Origin: Falciphora oryzae
Taxonomy: Eukaryota > Ascomycota > Sordariomycetes > Magnaporthales > Magnaporthaceae
Length of the DNA stretch: 64,000 bases
Direction of reading: 5' to 3'
Assembly (NCBI GenBank): GCA_000733355.1
Contig: JNVV01000035.1
Location: 347,687 to 411,686, forward strand
Shown: one piece after another, positions 34,062 to 45,672 of the stretch
Layout: the number at the start of each line of letters is the position of its first letter
Position numbering within the stretch: position 1 is the stretch's first letter
Position numbers and translations under genes: made by a program
The notes under the pieces: model-generated
Told to the model about the DNA's origin: nothing
What the model saw: the letters and a program-made list of their open reading frames with translations, nothing else
The model's database searches: none

Positions 34062-34313
34062 ATGGCAGCGAGGACATTGGGCGGCATGCTCGCCGGGTGT
34101 GCAGTGATAGCAGCCGGCATCGCATACTTGGCCCTAATCCTACCTCCTCTAGCGCTCGGCCCTCACACTGACCTGCTCCGCCTCCAGGCAAAGCGACTAC
34201 TACGATCACTTCCTCAACGTCTCGCTGACGATGTTACGTACTCATATCGCAGGGTATTACTTGAAGTTCCCGTCCTGGACGAAGGCTATGACAGTTCAAT
34301 TTCAGCATTTTAA
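34062..34313 (+). CDS. Small hypothetical protein with one membrane helix
   Basis: The ATG at 34062 opens 83 codons beginning MAARTLGGMLAGCAVIAAG and continuing IAYLALILPPLALG, a convincing hydrophobic helix or signal anchor, then a basic stretch (LRLQAKRLLRSLPQRLADD). No family is recognised. A further exon is possible because a GTATTAC sequence lies at 34253. Confidence 0.35.
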   Translation: MAARTLGGMLAGCAVIAAGIAYLALILPPLALGPHTDLLRLQAKRLLRSLPQRLADDVTYSYRRVLLEVPVLDEGYDSSISAF

Positions 34314-34529
34314 ACTTTCCACAATTTCTAGGCCATCCAATGGAACCCACAGACACAGCACCACCCGAAAGTCGGACGAATCCTTGGATGGAGACCACAG
34401 CGCTCAATCCATAGGGATGGCCAAGACGCCTGATCTCGAGCGGCTTATCTCCCGAATCCGCGCGGGCGGCTGCAAACCCAAAGACTTCAGCCGATCGATC
34501 GATCGGTTTGGCTTCGTAACGGCACCGGT

Positions 34530-35168
34530 TCATACAACGCCGGTATCCCTGGACGCCGCCTCCAAGATACGGTAGATTTCAGCTTCGATTTGCTGCCGTG
34601 TCATGTCCCCAAAGCGAGGGACATATTGAACGTTCTTTTGCGCAATCGGGTCTGATTTGGCAGTATCAAGCCAGTAACAAAAGCGACCGGTGCGGCTGAA
34701 TAAGCCGTAAACCTCTTGCCACCCTCCATCCAAACGTCGCGACCAACCCAGTTTGACCAATCTATCCACTATGTGAGGAGGGATCCTGGATTGTCGGTGT
34801 GGTGCGCTGGATCGCCAGCGGTTTCGGAGAGGATGCGGCGTCGGTATAGCGCCTCCATGAGATGGGCGCTTCAGGCGTGAAGGGCCCTGGTTACTCGAAG
34901 TCCTCGCCCGGACTTTGGTTTTTTGGTTCGTGGGTCGTCCTCCGGCCGTGTTCTGGACGGTTGCATTACCAACGCACCCCGCTTTTTCTAGGGCGTGACC
35001 TCTGTTTACGGTACTAAGATAGATGACGTCGTCGTCGGGCACGCCATTCCGCGGTGGGGCAGAATGTCTTTTGACCGTGCCGAGATATAGGACGTCGTCA
35101 GACACGCTCTTATCTGGTAGAGCGTGCACACGCGTGACTCGGCCTGCGTCGTCATGCAGTACAGGCAT
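34530..35168 (-). CDS. Hypothetical protein with repeated DDxxYLxTV motif
   Basis: The ATG at 35166-35168 opens 212 uninterrupted codons. Two near-repeats, SDDVLYLGTVKR and DDDVIYLSTVNR, lie in the first 60 residues. The middle is basic and Ser/Pro-rich. The last 80 residues look folded (PPHIVDRLVKLGWSRRLDGG, GLFSRTGRFCYWLDTA, MTRQQIEAEIYRILEAASRD). There is no signal peptide or membrane segment. The frame has no stops despite decayed surroundings, which argues for a real gene. I do not recognise it. Confidence 0.5.
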   Translation of the reverse strand: MPVLHDDAGRVTRVHALPDKSVSDDVLYLGTVKRHSAPPRNGVPDDDVIYLSTVNRGHALEKAGCVGNATVQNTAGGRPTNQKTKVRARTSSNQGPSRLKRPSHGGAIPTPHPLRNRWRSSAPHRQSRIPPHIVDRLVKLGWSRRLDGGWQEVYGLFSRTGRFCYWLDTAKSDPIAQKNVQYVPRFGDMTRQQIEAEIYRILEAASRDTGVV

Positions 35169-35384
35169 TCTTGCCAGAACGAAATGACTGCGTTGAAGGT
35201 TTCGTCTCTTGGGCTGGCAGGGAGGGCGGCAATGGTGCGTTGAACGCGGAAAGATTCACAAGATTTGGCTGCAAACGTGGTGCAGACGAAAGGGAAATGC
35301 CAGGTTTGAAGTGAAGTTTTTTATCGGCGGGGTACAGCGCTATCATCCCGTAACAGCGCGTCGCGTAAATCCGTATTTCCGAGG
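35169..35384. other. No gene recognised
   Basis: Spacer between the hypothetical gene and the conserved hairpin motif at 35385. Confidence 0.35.
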
Positions 35385-35441
35385 ACACAGGAGACGCAAA
35401 CCGCAAGCGGTTCGCCCAAAAGAGCCTTAAGGAACGAAACT
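35385..35441 (+). repeat. Conserved hairpin motif (also at 53408 and 53547)
   Basis: GCAAACCGCAAGCGGTTCGC forms a 9-bp stem (one mispair) and is followed by CCCAAAAGAGCCTTAAGG and AACGAAACT. The same 57-bp block occurs twice in tandem at 53408-53604. Similarity ends exactly at AACGAAACT, where CTAG is present here. The layout resembles a Helitron 3' end (hairpin then CTRR), but this is unproven. Confidence 0.65.
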
Positions 35442-35452
35442 AGATATAGATA

Positions 35453-35882
35453 ACGTGGTTCACCACCGAGTCGCGCAAACCACCAAGTCGCGCACTTCGA
35501 AATCGCATATTAAACGCGATTTTCGATACCCTTGCTAACTCGGCCAATTTAAGCCCAAATTTAACCAAATTTTAATAGGTTATATTTAACTACGTAGTAA
35601 ATTTAATTTAATTTTCTTGGATTTTTATTATTCCCCCTTTAAGGTTAGTTCGAAACACTGTGTAATATACTGTGTAAAATATGTAACTAACCCTAAAGGG
35701 GTAATGATAAAAATCCAAGAAAATTAAATTAAATTCCTTGTTTAGTTAAATATAACCTGTTTAAATTTAGTTAAATTTGGGCTTAAATTGGCCGAGTTAG
35801 CAAGGGTATCGAAAATCGCGTTTAATATGCGATTTTGAAGTGCGCGACTCGGTGGTTTGCGCGACTCGGTGGTGAACCACGT
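35453..35882. mobile_element. Foldback element 1, complete
   Basis: A 430-bp near-perfect palindrome with arms of about 200 bp and a short spacer near 35670-35690. It begins ACGTGGTTCACCACCGAGT and ends with the inverse, flanked by TA at 35451-35452 and 35883-35884. Two CACCGAGTCGCGCA-type subterminal units occur per arm. There is no coding capacity. TA targets and these ends fit a Tc1/mariner-type MITE. Confidence 0.9.
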
Positions 35883-35897
35883 TATAAAATATATATA

Positions 35898-36325
35898 ACG
35901 TGGTTCACCACCGAGTGACGCACCCTCACCGAGTGACGCACTTCAAATCCCATACTAAACGGCGTTTTTTTCGATTAAATAACTCGCCCAATTTGGGGCT
36001 AAACTCTACCAAAATTAAAACAGTTATATTTAACTTTATAATAATTATAATATAAATTTTCCGCATTTTTATTATTAGTCCTTTTGGGTTAATTGCGTAT
36101 TGTACACAGTGTATTACACAGTGTTGCGAACTAACCTAAAAGGACTAATAATAAAAATGCGGAAAATTTATATTATAATTATTATAAAGTTAAATATAAC
36201 TGTTTTAATTTTGGTAGAGTTTAGCCCCAAATTGGGCGAGTTATTTAATCGAAAAAAACGCCGTTTAGTATGGGATTTGAAGTGCGTCACTCGGTGAGGG
36301 TGCGTCACTCGGTGGTGAACCACGT
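35898..36325. mobile_element. Foldback element 2, complete
   Basis: A 428-bp palindrome with the same 19-bp ends as element 1 but a diverged interior (a different subfamily). It is flanked by TA at 35896-35897 and 36326-36327 and separated from element 1 by only 15 bp. Each arm has two CACCGAGTGACGCA-type units. The arms are almost exact inverses around 36112. Confidence 0.9.
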
Positions 36326-36327
36326 TA

Positions 36328-36649
36328 GTTAATAGAAATTTTCAAAAAGCGCTGGAGCCATTCGTATGCACAAACCTTTCTTATTTGCAAAATTTGCACA
36401 TGGAAGTTCGGCAGTGGCGGCAGCAGGGCTAGGATTGGTGGGTGGTTGGTGGCTTACCCCACCATCTCGACTCCCCGGACCAGGTCACACGATGCTAATA
36501 TAATATGCTAAAAACGATCATAAAAGGGATGAGACCACAACGCGCCATTCGAACTCACATTCAAAACAGAGATGCAAAGACATCCGGTTCAATATATTTA
36601 AAAACAAAAAAAACACAGTCTTTTCTACCTACATTATCGCGAAAACCAT
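36328..36649. other. No gene recognised
   Basis: AT-rich spacer between foldback element 2 and the MYND relic. Confidence 0.35.
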
Positions 36650-37200
36650 AGCGACGCGTCGGGTGCGGTTCGAGTTCTACTGCGACGGCGCCCCCAACAG
36701 CTTAAACTTTACTCATAAGGTCCCAAAGGATCTCGTCACGACCCGAGCTTAAGCCCAATAAAATGTTGAGTACCAGGGTCGGTTTGGAAGCGCGCTAGTG
36801 CCTATTATGAAAAAGCACGAAACGACTTGCCGAACAGCTTCCAGTCCGTTTTGCGGAATTTGCGGCTCGTTTATTGCGACCGTTTTGCAAACGCCCATAT
36901 CTTTTTTTAATAAAGCGGAGGATCCTTTTGTGGGGGTGCTTGTTAGCGGTTTATATAGGAAAGGCAAATGCGAATTCTAGACGCGACGCGACGTTTAGGA
37001 GGAAATGTCTGAAATTGGTGCAAAGGGCTAGACGTGCGTGGAAATTACGATTTGCAAAGTATATGGAAAGACGGAAGGGACGATAAGGTGCGGGCGGTAT
37101 AAAGTTATAGCATATTATAGGAAAAAACACCAGAAGCAAGATTGGAAGATATATAAAAGAATATGTGCGCTTAAAAGCGAAGAAAGTGTTTTGTAAAAGG
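36650..37200 (+). pseudogene. MYND zinc-finger gene relic, mutated
   Basis: One frame with stops reads CRTASSPFCGICGSFIATVL, then SFFNKAEDPFVGVLVSGLYR. In the next block come ICKVYGKTEGTIRCGRYKVI and AYYRKKHQKQDWKIYKRICA. The last two correspond to the MYND pattern (C-x2-C...C-x2-C...YCS..C/HQ..DW..HK..C) with several metal-binding Cys and His changed to Tyr, as expected from G-to-A mutation. MYND fingers bind proline-rich partners. The relic is dead, and whether it belonged to the host or was carried by the neighbouring Helitron is unclear. Confidence 0.55.
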
Positions 37201-37672
37201 TGGATGCTTCAGGAGAAGCAGGGCCTTAACCGGCTGACGTAAAATAAGGGTTAACATAGATTAATAGTGCTTGTAATTGGAAGGCGACGTGTTAGGTTTT
37301 TTTTTTTTTTTTTTTTTTGGTTTAGGGAGAAAAGTAAGATTGTTATATATATATTCGCCCGTTTAAATTACGTTTGTAACCTTTTTGGGGGATAACGGTT
37401 ACGATGCGGGCGAAAATCGCCATTAAGGTCCGGGAAAGGGATTGACGTAAGAAAGGATTTTGCAGGGTTAGCCGCGGTTAAAAAAAAAAGGAAAGCTAAA
37501 TGAGGACTCCGTAATATCTTGTACGTGCGGCAGGCTAAAACGAGATTTTGTCGGATTTTGCGAGTATGGATTTTTAGCAAGCGGGTTTGCAACCTTATTG
37601 GCGGGCTTCAATAAACGAAGTTTTTTCGAAGGCGTAAACGGAGTTGCTTAACCTTCCTAGCGGGTAAATCGT

Positions 37673-38480
37673 TTAAAAGGTGGAGTCGCAGTCGAGGCCG
37701 GCGTAGCTGGGGTCGAGGTAGCCGAGGTAGGCCTTGGTAGGTAGGCCAGATCGAGGACGCGGAAAGCGAGCTGGTTCGTGTTTATAGTGCGGCCAGCCAC
37801 CTTAGTAATAATGCTAAGCAAATTTCCCGTTAAAAAGATTTTAACCTTTTCCTAACGCTTTGTGTTTTGCAAAAAGCAGGCGACCGAAAAAGGAACCGGC
37901 GCAGCTTTTAAAGTATTGTAAACGGACGTTTCAAAGGTGAAACGGCGGGGTTCCGAAGGACCCGGGGGATTGTCAGAGCGAACCGACACAAAGCCGATAA
38001 TGGTCACCATCGGGCACTATTTTTCAGGCAAATAACGGCGGTATTCGTCGAAATTGGACATTTCCCCTAGGTGCTTAAGCAGGTTAGCCGGGGCGAAACC
38101 GGGTGTGGGCGCAGGATATACCTTATTAGGCTAAGGGCCTGGACGCTGATTTCCAAAGCGCCGTTTGCAGATAAGGGGGCGGAAAAGCGGCCGTCGGCGT
38201 AGAAAAAGGTGTTAGGAATGTAAAAGCTCCGCTTTTTTTACGTTAGATAGGTATAAATGCGCGTGCGGATAGGTTTAACGTCGATTCAAAACCCATAAAA
38301 ACCGTCCTTTTCGAAAATGTTAATTTCGGCCTGGATTTCCACGTAGTTAGGTATGTTTTCCCAGTTCGGATCATTTGTAATGTTATTTATAAAGTTTCGT
38401 AAATAGATAGTATTTAAAAACGTAAATTGCCGGGATATATCGATAAAGGTTAAGGGCTATAGGAATGTGTAGCAGCTAGT
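37673..38480 (-). pseudogene. Helitron A divergent ORF, OB-fold/RPA-like (inferred)
   Basis: The frame, with several stops, contains RNFINNITNDP, IPNTFFYADGRFSAPLSANG, LEISVQALSLIRY, MSNFDEYRRYLPE and MVTIIGFV. The last part has RRFTFETSVYNTLKAAPVPF, VACFLQNTKR, IITKVAGRT and NQLAFRVLDLAYLP. Alternating hydrophobic strands ending in a short helix or strand, and the pattern cFLqNTKRWekv...itaKVaGRT...LafRVLDl, suggest an OB fold such as RPA. RPA-like genes are known from plant Helitrons. Helitron B carries the same ORF in the same place, so it belongs to the element. Stops and frame slips show it is inactive. The OB-fold call is inference from pattern only. Confidence 0.6.
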
Positions 38481-38489
38481 AATAGAATG

Positions 38490-39400
38490 GGAGGTGAGCT
38501 AAATAAACAAAGCGGATTCGGGATAAAAGGTTGCCTATTTAGTTTTATAGCTGTTTAAAAGTTTTAGCCAGCATTGCTTATCGTTAAAAGATTAATATGA
38601 AAAAGGACTATTAAATATAACCGTTTGTATTTTACAGCTGGATGTTCGAATTGCAGGTTATGTAGTCCGTTAATTTATTAAACGTATAGGAGAATCGAGA
38701 CGGTTTGTGCAATGGCTATCCGAGGCTAGCCGCGGTAAACTAGGGGTAAGCCAGGGGTTAGGGTCAGCTAAGGTCAATTAAAGCTAGCTGTGGCCTTTTG
38801 ATCATATAGCTCTCCATACCTTAATCATATAGCTTCAATTTTAATCGTATGGTTCCGTTCGGCGGCAAAACCGGTAAAAGGTTTGTAGTGAAAAAGATGG
38901 TAAGGTTGCTAAGGTTTAAAGCTGGCAGCAGTGTGCTAGGAGAGCTGATTGGTGCGGAGGCATGCGCCAAAAGCTAGGGGTGATAGTGCAAAGTTAAGCG
39001 TGGGATTTGGGAAATTAGGATCGGGTAATCGTTAATATATTAAACTTTATGTTAGGGTTGTAGAGCGTGTAGGAAAGGGTTCCGAGCGCTTGGGTTGGAA
39101 AGGACGTCGGTGTTAAGCAAAGGTATAGACGGAGGGAGGAATGCTATATAAAAGGATGGAGGGAGCAGGTAAAAGAGTGCAAAAAGACGGAAAAGGCCGG
39201 AAGAGTAACTCCGGGGGGCGGGAGGGCACGGCGAAACGGGGTATAATATTATAGTAGCATCGGCTTCGGATTAAAAATCGTCTTGGAATAAAATAATAAA
39301 CGTAAATATTTTTAATAAAAATAAATTAAAATCGATATAAACGGAGCCGGCCGAAATTCCCAGGTTTTCCCTAATTTCTTCCATCGTTTGGACGAGCGCA
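38490..39400. other. Helitron A intergenic region
   Basis: The region between the divergent ORFs. I see no gene; it contains repeated AATCATATAGCT-type lines near 38800-38850 and the candidate promoter at 39145. Confidence 0.4.
39145..39154 (+). promoter_or_regulatory. Candidate TATA box of RepHel A
   Basis: TATATAAAAG lies upstream of the forward ORF. A similar TATATAAAT lies in the equivalent position of Helitron B (55728). Confidence 0.35.
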
Positions 39401-42400
39401 ATTGCAAAAACGTGGCATTAGCGGGTTTAGGGATCTAAACATTACCGGACGTATTTGAAATCGCATACAGTAATAACGAGCGGAGAGGCTGGCGACGTTT
39501 CGGCGCTTGCAGGACTAAGGATCCGCATATCAGCCAACGTTTTTAAAGCATCTTAAAAGGAGTACGAACAGGCAAAGGCAGACGGGGGGTTTTAACGACG
39601 GCGGATTCGGAAGCCGGGAAAGTTTTCCTTAAAAAATACGGCGGTTGCGGACTAGAACAGTTGGGCGACGAGCGACCCGGGTGAAGGACCGATAAATTTT
39701 TCGCCTTTAAAGACGGTAAGCCGTATTTGGGGCGGAAATAAGGTTTAATATTACCAATAAGCAGGTAAAAGCATAGGTTTTTGTAATAAACTTTGCGCAG
39801 CAGTTCGTATAGTAAGCGATTGGGATAAAGCTATAATGAAATTAAACAGGTTAATTTACAAACGAGCCTAATAAATCGGACGACGCGAGGTTAAGGAATC
39901 GGTTAACCCGATTAAGCCGGATAATTTGATAAATTTAAAGGCCTGGTTTTATAAAAATCTATATGTTAAAAAAAACGACCGCGAAAAAGTTGCCCTGCCT
40001 TTTAAAAAGCTAGCCGTTACGGATTTGCCAGCCGGTTTCGGCTTTAACAAATTCGGGTTTGTGGTGCGAAAGGAATAAAAGCAATCGGGGAGCGTTCTAA
40101 AGGGTAGTTTGTTTGTGGAGGTTAACGTGACTAAATCGAGCCAACTACCTTAAAGGCCGAAAAAGGAGACGGAAAGTCCATTTAACCGATTTTATCAACT
40201 TGACGCGCGCAATCGCGAGAACGTGGCGCACGCTGGATTAAATATCCGAACGTCCGTTAACGTTTTCGAAAAAGGCTAAAGGCAGTATAAAACGGTTAGG
40301 ATAAAAAGGCAGGCGCAGCGGAGGACTGCAAAGACGATATCGGAGCCTCCGTCCCGCGCCGGTGAGGTGCAAAAACTGCACGGAATAGGTAGGGTCCGGA
40401 AGCAGCTAAGGCAATTGCAAGCCGGATAGGGAGGAACCCCATAAAAAAGGCCGGGAGATTTGTTTAAAGCTTTTTAAACGGTATAAAGCGGCAGAGCAGG
40501 TCTGGCTTTACGAGGGGTTGCCGCACGGTTTTTAGCGGGTTTCGCTAGCCAGCACGAGGCGCATAATCGGCCGAATACGGCGATACTTGCGGGTTTTAAC
40601 ATCCGGCCCTCGGTGGAAATGTTAGCGGCCGCGCGAAAGAGAATGGTAACGGGGTTAGGCCTTCGGACGGCGGCTGATATTTTTAAGGCGATACGAAGTG
40701 AAAAATCTCCTTAGCCGCTAGGCGAAACCGCCGGCGAAGCCGGGGTTGTAGCGGAGTTGGAAAGCCGTGCTTTTTCCGAGGCGGCGGGGCCGAGTCGTCC
40801 GGGAAGACGGAAGAAAACGGGTCTTCGTAACGCGGATTAACCAGCGCTAAAGCGAACGAGAACGGTAATCCCGCGAAAGAAAAGCGAGGAAAAACAGGCA
40901 CGGGATTTCGCGAGCGCTTTGGGCGCTTTTAACGAGAAGTTCGCGGAGAAGGAGCGGCTTTCGCGCGGGTAGGAATGGTATGCGCTTATGCCGTACGAGA
41001 GGAAGGTGAAAATAGTTTAGGACTTTTATAAAGCGTTTTATAATACGAAAATGTTGCCGATTTTTATTTGCATATTTTGTTATCGCAAATATAGCAGGTC
41101 CGAATTGGAAAAGGTGGATTGGGATTGGTGGGCGGCAAGTCCGGTTAAAAAGCGTAACGGCTCGCCTTTTAAATGCGTTCGGTGTTTCCCGATAGGGGAA
41201 AAAATTTACGGGTGTGGGGATTGCGTTCGGCACCTGGCTAGGGGCGCTTTGTTTCCGGCAGCGCAGCTGCACACCCGGTTAGGGTGCGAACACATGTTCC
41301 CGGACGAGTTAAAGGGCTTTACGCCGGTTAAGGAGAAGCTTATCGCGTTAAACTCGTATTACGGCTTTATTACTAAATATAGCATCCCACAGGGACCCCG
41401 GCAAAATGCGAGATATTTGAGGCACGTTAAAGGGCATATCACCGTATTCCTTAATAACGTGCAAAAGCTCGCAGCAAAAGTCCTGCCGCATCCGCTAGTT
41501 AAAGTTATGGATGATATCCATATGTCGTGGCAGGGCCCGGAGAAACCGGCGCCGAGCGATCTTTCGATGCTGCTATCGGTGCGGCGCCGTATTGTCGAAA
41601 GGGCACTACTGTGGCTAACGAAACACAACCCCCTATACGCTAACGTCGATATCGACACAGCGGAAATAGACAACTGGGAAGCCCCGCCGCATAGCGTACC
41701 GTCCCAAATTTACGATCGTTTGGAGCGGAACGAGCCTTTGGCGAAAAAAGAAACGTAAACTGCGCACATAATCCCGCCGACCGAGCGTAGCTTTAACGAT
41801 CCGGGCCCGGTAGATATCCGGGAAATCATAGCATTACTAGGCGAAGAGCGGGATAAGCCTAGGGACGTAGCCGGGGACGATCCCGCTCCCGTGGAAAAAG
41901 CGGTCGGCAGATCTAAGAACGATTATGGCCGAGTGCACGAGATTGGATCGTCCGGCATATTTAGTTTGGATTGCCGGCCGGATATTGCGGATGTGGAAAA
42001 GCTGCGGTATCTTTTAAGGTCTGTGGCCGAAGGCGTTTAAAGGAAGTAAACGCGGGGAGCCGCCTGGGCAGGGTCGGCCGAGGTGCGGCGCGGGCGCGCG
42101 GCCAAGCCGTATATCGTTGTTTCTCGGGGCCAAGACTTTGCGGATTTTTTTAATCCGTGGTTTTTAGCAAAAGCATTCCCTAGTTTATTCCCGCTAGGCA
42201 AAAGCGGTCTTTGGCAGGCCGAGGAACGCATCGTGGGTGCGGAAGGGGAAGCGACCCGCACTACCGACGCGGAAGGCGCCGCGCAACGCTTGCTATCGTC
42301 ACGGAACATAACCTTAGAGGTTTGGGTTAAATTGGTGCTTTAACGCTACGGCGGCCGGTTTGCAGCACATCCCGTATTCGCCTTTCTCGTTTTTAACATA

Positions 42401-44753
42401 GGGGTCCGGTTTAGGAACCGCCGCGTCAGCATGGCCAGCGTGCGGAAAAGCGATTTTCCAAACGTGGAAAGCACCATTTAAATGCTAACGGCGGCGAGGC
42501 TTAAAAAGGCGGGGGTCGAACTGGAGGCCTTCGGGAAAACGACAAATGCAGGCGTTAATCGACTTTTAAAAAGCTTGTCGCTATACGGCTATCGCCAGCC
42601 AATGTTAAGGGAAAGCCGCTTAACCATGCGGCGGAAGATTAAGTCCTTTATAATCCGGTACGGCATCCCCGCCATATGGTTTACACTTAACCCCAACGAT
42701 ATTACAAACCCGATAAAGCTTAAGCTCGCGGCATATCGCACCCGCGAAACAGGCGAAGCCGAGGAATTTCTAAAAAGTTTTGATCAGGCATACAAAAGGG
42801 TGCGATTTGCTATATCGGACCCCGTTAGTTTTGCTATCTTCTTCTACCGGGAAATCTTTATATTTTTCGAACACTATGTGAAGGTAAGGGAGGACTCGGT
42901 TTTTGGCCGCGTTAGCTAGTATTATAGGGTGGTAGAAACTAATGAGAGGGGTGCGCTTCACCTCCACGGCCTCCTTTGGTTGCAAAGAAATATACAGCTA
43001 AGCTCCTTCCTAAGTGATATTTAGGGGGACGACCAAAAAGCATACCGGGAAAGGGTGGCCGAGTACGTAGATAGTGTTTTTACGGAAGTTCGTTCGTCCG
43101 GTGATGGGGGTGGCGATGCCGACGGATACGTGCTAACAAATCCAGTAGGATTTCGATAAAGAGGCATATGCGGGAGTGCGAGCGGGCAGGTCGGTAACGT
43201 CGGACGTGTCGTCGCTGCTAGATAACACGACCCAATTCGCCGCATCGTTCGAGGAGGAAGCGAATTTCTGCGCCGGCGCTACCTAGGTCCATACACATAG
43301 CCCTACATGCGTAAAATACTCCATCGGGAAACAGGGGAACAGGCAGAATCCTTGCAGGTTCGGGGCGCTTTGGAAACCGGTGGAGAAGACGTGCTTTACG
43401 AAAGACGGGCTGTTGCGGATTCGACGTGGCCACAGCCTAATGAACTGCTGGAACAAGGCGATGGCCGTAAGGCTGCGATATAACTACGATATATCCTTTA
43501 TCGTAACGAAATGCAAAGGTTTGGCGTTCGTTTACTACGTGACCAATTATGCCATTAAAATGGAGGATCCGGTATGGAAGCGCGTCGTGGCAGCTAAGGA
43601 ACTGGTTCGGCTTTTAAACGACGGGACGACGAGAGATCAGCCGAATGACGGGCCGCGTTCGAGCGGGAGTGACGGGCGGGAGAACCGAACGCGGCAGTTC
43701 CTTCTGCGAGTCGCCAATAGGATTTTTACGGAACGGGCCTTATCGTAGGTTGAAGTGGTGGCCCATTTTTAGGGGTACGGCACGGAGTTCGCGGGTAGCA
43801 ACGCTTAAACGTTTTTAAACGTATGCACTTTATATTGGCATATTTTCCGGCGATGGCCGCTTTTACGGCGTGCAGCTGGCGGGGAGGACGTAAACGAGCC
43901 TGTAGGAAAGACGGTTCTACTAGGAAAGGGCGGAGAGAAAATCTCTTTGTTGCAGGCGTACCCGCATCGCGGTCGGCTTTTGGAAGGCTTCGCTTTTTAC
44001 GATTATATGTCGGTAGTAAAGCTAAAGCGGAAAGGGCAAGGTATCGCTTAGGGATTGGTGGAACTCGATAGCCGCTGGCCTTTATCGAGGTCGTGGGTTC
44101 AAACCTTGCGGCGGCCAGGATAGCAGGCGACTATTTGCTTTAACGGGTACTTTGGTATGGATTTCGCCGAGGACGACAACTGTTACTATATGAGGTATGT
44201 GATAACCACCGCGTGGCGACCCCGGCGAAGTTTGCAAACGAAGCTGAGAGTTAGCGAAGGGCGTTACTAGCTTTAAAGCAATAATGCAACATTTTGCCCT
44301 TTTCGTTCCGTAGCAGGTCTTCCTATCCGAAATATCCGGTGAAATAAACGGCATTTGGGAAAAGCAAAAAGCGTGTTTTCCCAAACGCATCTTATAGCTA
44401 GCGGATAACATTTAGCTGCTGCGGCGATTAGCCGAAAACGTGTCGCAAGATGGCAGGCAGTGGGCGGTGCTATCCAGCGGGAGCGACCCCATCGTTAACG
44501 CAGTCGAATAAGGCGATACCACAAACGGCGACGTATAAAGCGTAAAGTACAGGTCGGATAGCGTCGGGACGGCGATATGTTTAATAAACGTATTAAAAAA
44601 TGCGATATTTGCGAAGGAGATCACGGCCGGTTCGAAGGAGATCTCCGCGATGGTAGAGCAAATATATCGGTTCCAAACGGCTGCTTTAAGCTTTACGGAA
44701 GATTTCTATAATGCAATCCTCCCCGAAGCCGGGATAAAAACCGTCGGCATTCT

Positions 44754-44882
44754 TGTCACGGCGCGGCAGCTAGGTACTAGGTTGAAGGTTTGTTGTTGCA
44801 CGAGGGAGGAAGACCGCTCGCCCCCACGGGGGCCGGCGGATCTCTAGCTAAATACAGGTATATCGGGTCTGGTCCCGTAATA
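44754..44882 (-). repeat. 3' LTR of the Gypsy element
   Basis: It begins TGTCACGGCGCGGCAGCTAG and ends GGTCCCGTAATA; the expected GTGACA end has two G-to-A or C-to-T changes. It matches the other LTR at nearly all positions. The internal CGCCCCCACGGGGGCCGGC is a GC-rich hairpin. Confidence 0.92.
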
Positions 44883-45672
44883 GTACCCCATCCTTAAACC
44901 GCAGTTGGTCCTCCAACTGCCGAATAATGACGTCCCTCCGGGTGGCGTCGTCTTTTGGCGTGGCGCTATCGCGTCATATGTGGCGCCGCGTGTTTGGTTT
45001 GGCTGTAAGGCGTGCCTTCCCGAAGCGGAAAGCGCGCCCTCCTGCTTGCTCTCGCCTGCTTCGATATCCTCCCTCCCACTTCTAGCTCGAAAAATTTTCA
45101 CCCCCCTCTCTCCTCTTCTTTTTTTCCTTTCCTCCCAAGCTTCCCTATCGTTAGGCGCGCTCCCTTCTATCGTCCCAGCTTCACTCCGCCTGTTTCCCGC
45201 TCGCGTTTCGCCATCCTCGTCTATTTTCTCTCGTTCCGCTAATATCCGCCGGCGTTACGATGGCGCCCATTTAAAACAAGCCCGGCTCGGTCTGGGTTAA
45301 TCCGCTACGCACGTTAACGTGCATCTTCTGCGTCCGGACGCATACTTTTAAGCTCCAGCGCTGCTTCCGCCCCCAGCCTCTGTGCTGGTTGATTTCACCT
45401 AGAGGGCTGCCGGCGTGCGCCTAGGGATTAGGTAAATAGTTTAAAATAAAATGGCCCCGCGCCCCGAAGCCGTTTTTCCTCGGGCGGCCCAGTTGATTCT
45501 CCCCCGCTTTCCGTCTGCCCCACGCTTTGGTTCCGCCGCCTCGCCCCTCGCTCCCCTCTCCCCCCTACGCCCTGCCCCTCGGTTATGCTTAGGGTGCCCG
45601 TTTGGGCCTGCCCCTAAGGCGTTTTGGTACGGGTTGGTCCTCCCTAACGCGTTGGGCGAACCCGGCGGTGCG

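Noticed and set aside
44090..44125. tRNA-like GGTTCAAACC stretch
   Set aside because: It lies inside the RepHel frame, and the equivalent of Helitron B is coding; no acceptor stem or anticodon arm could be folded around it.
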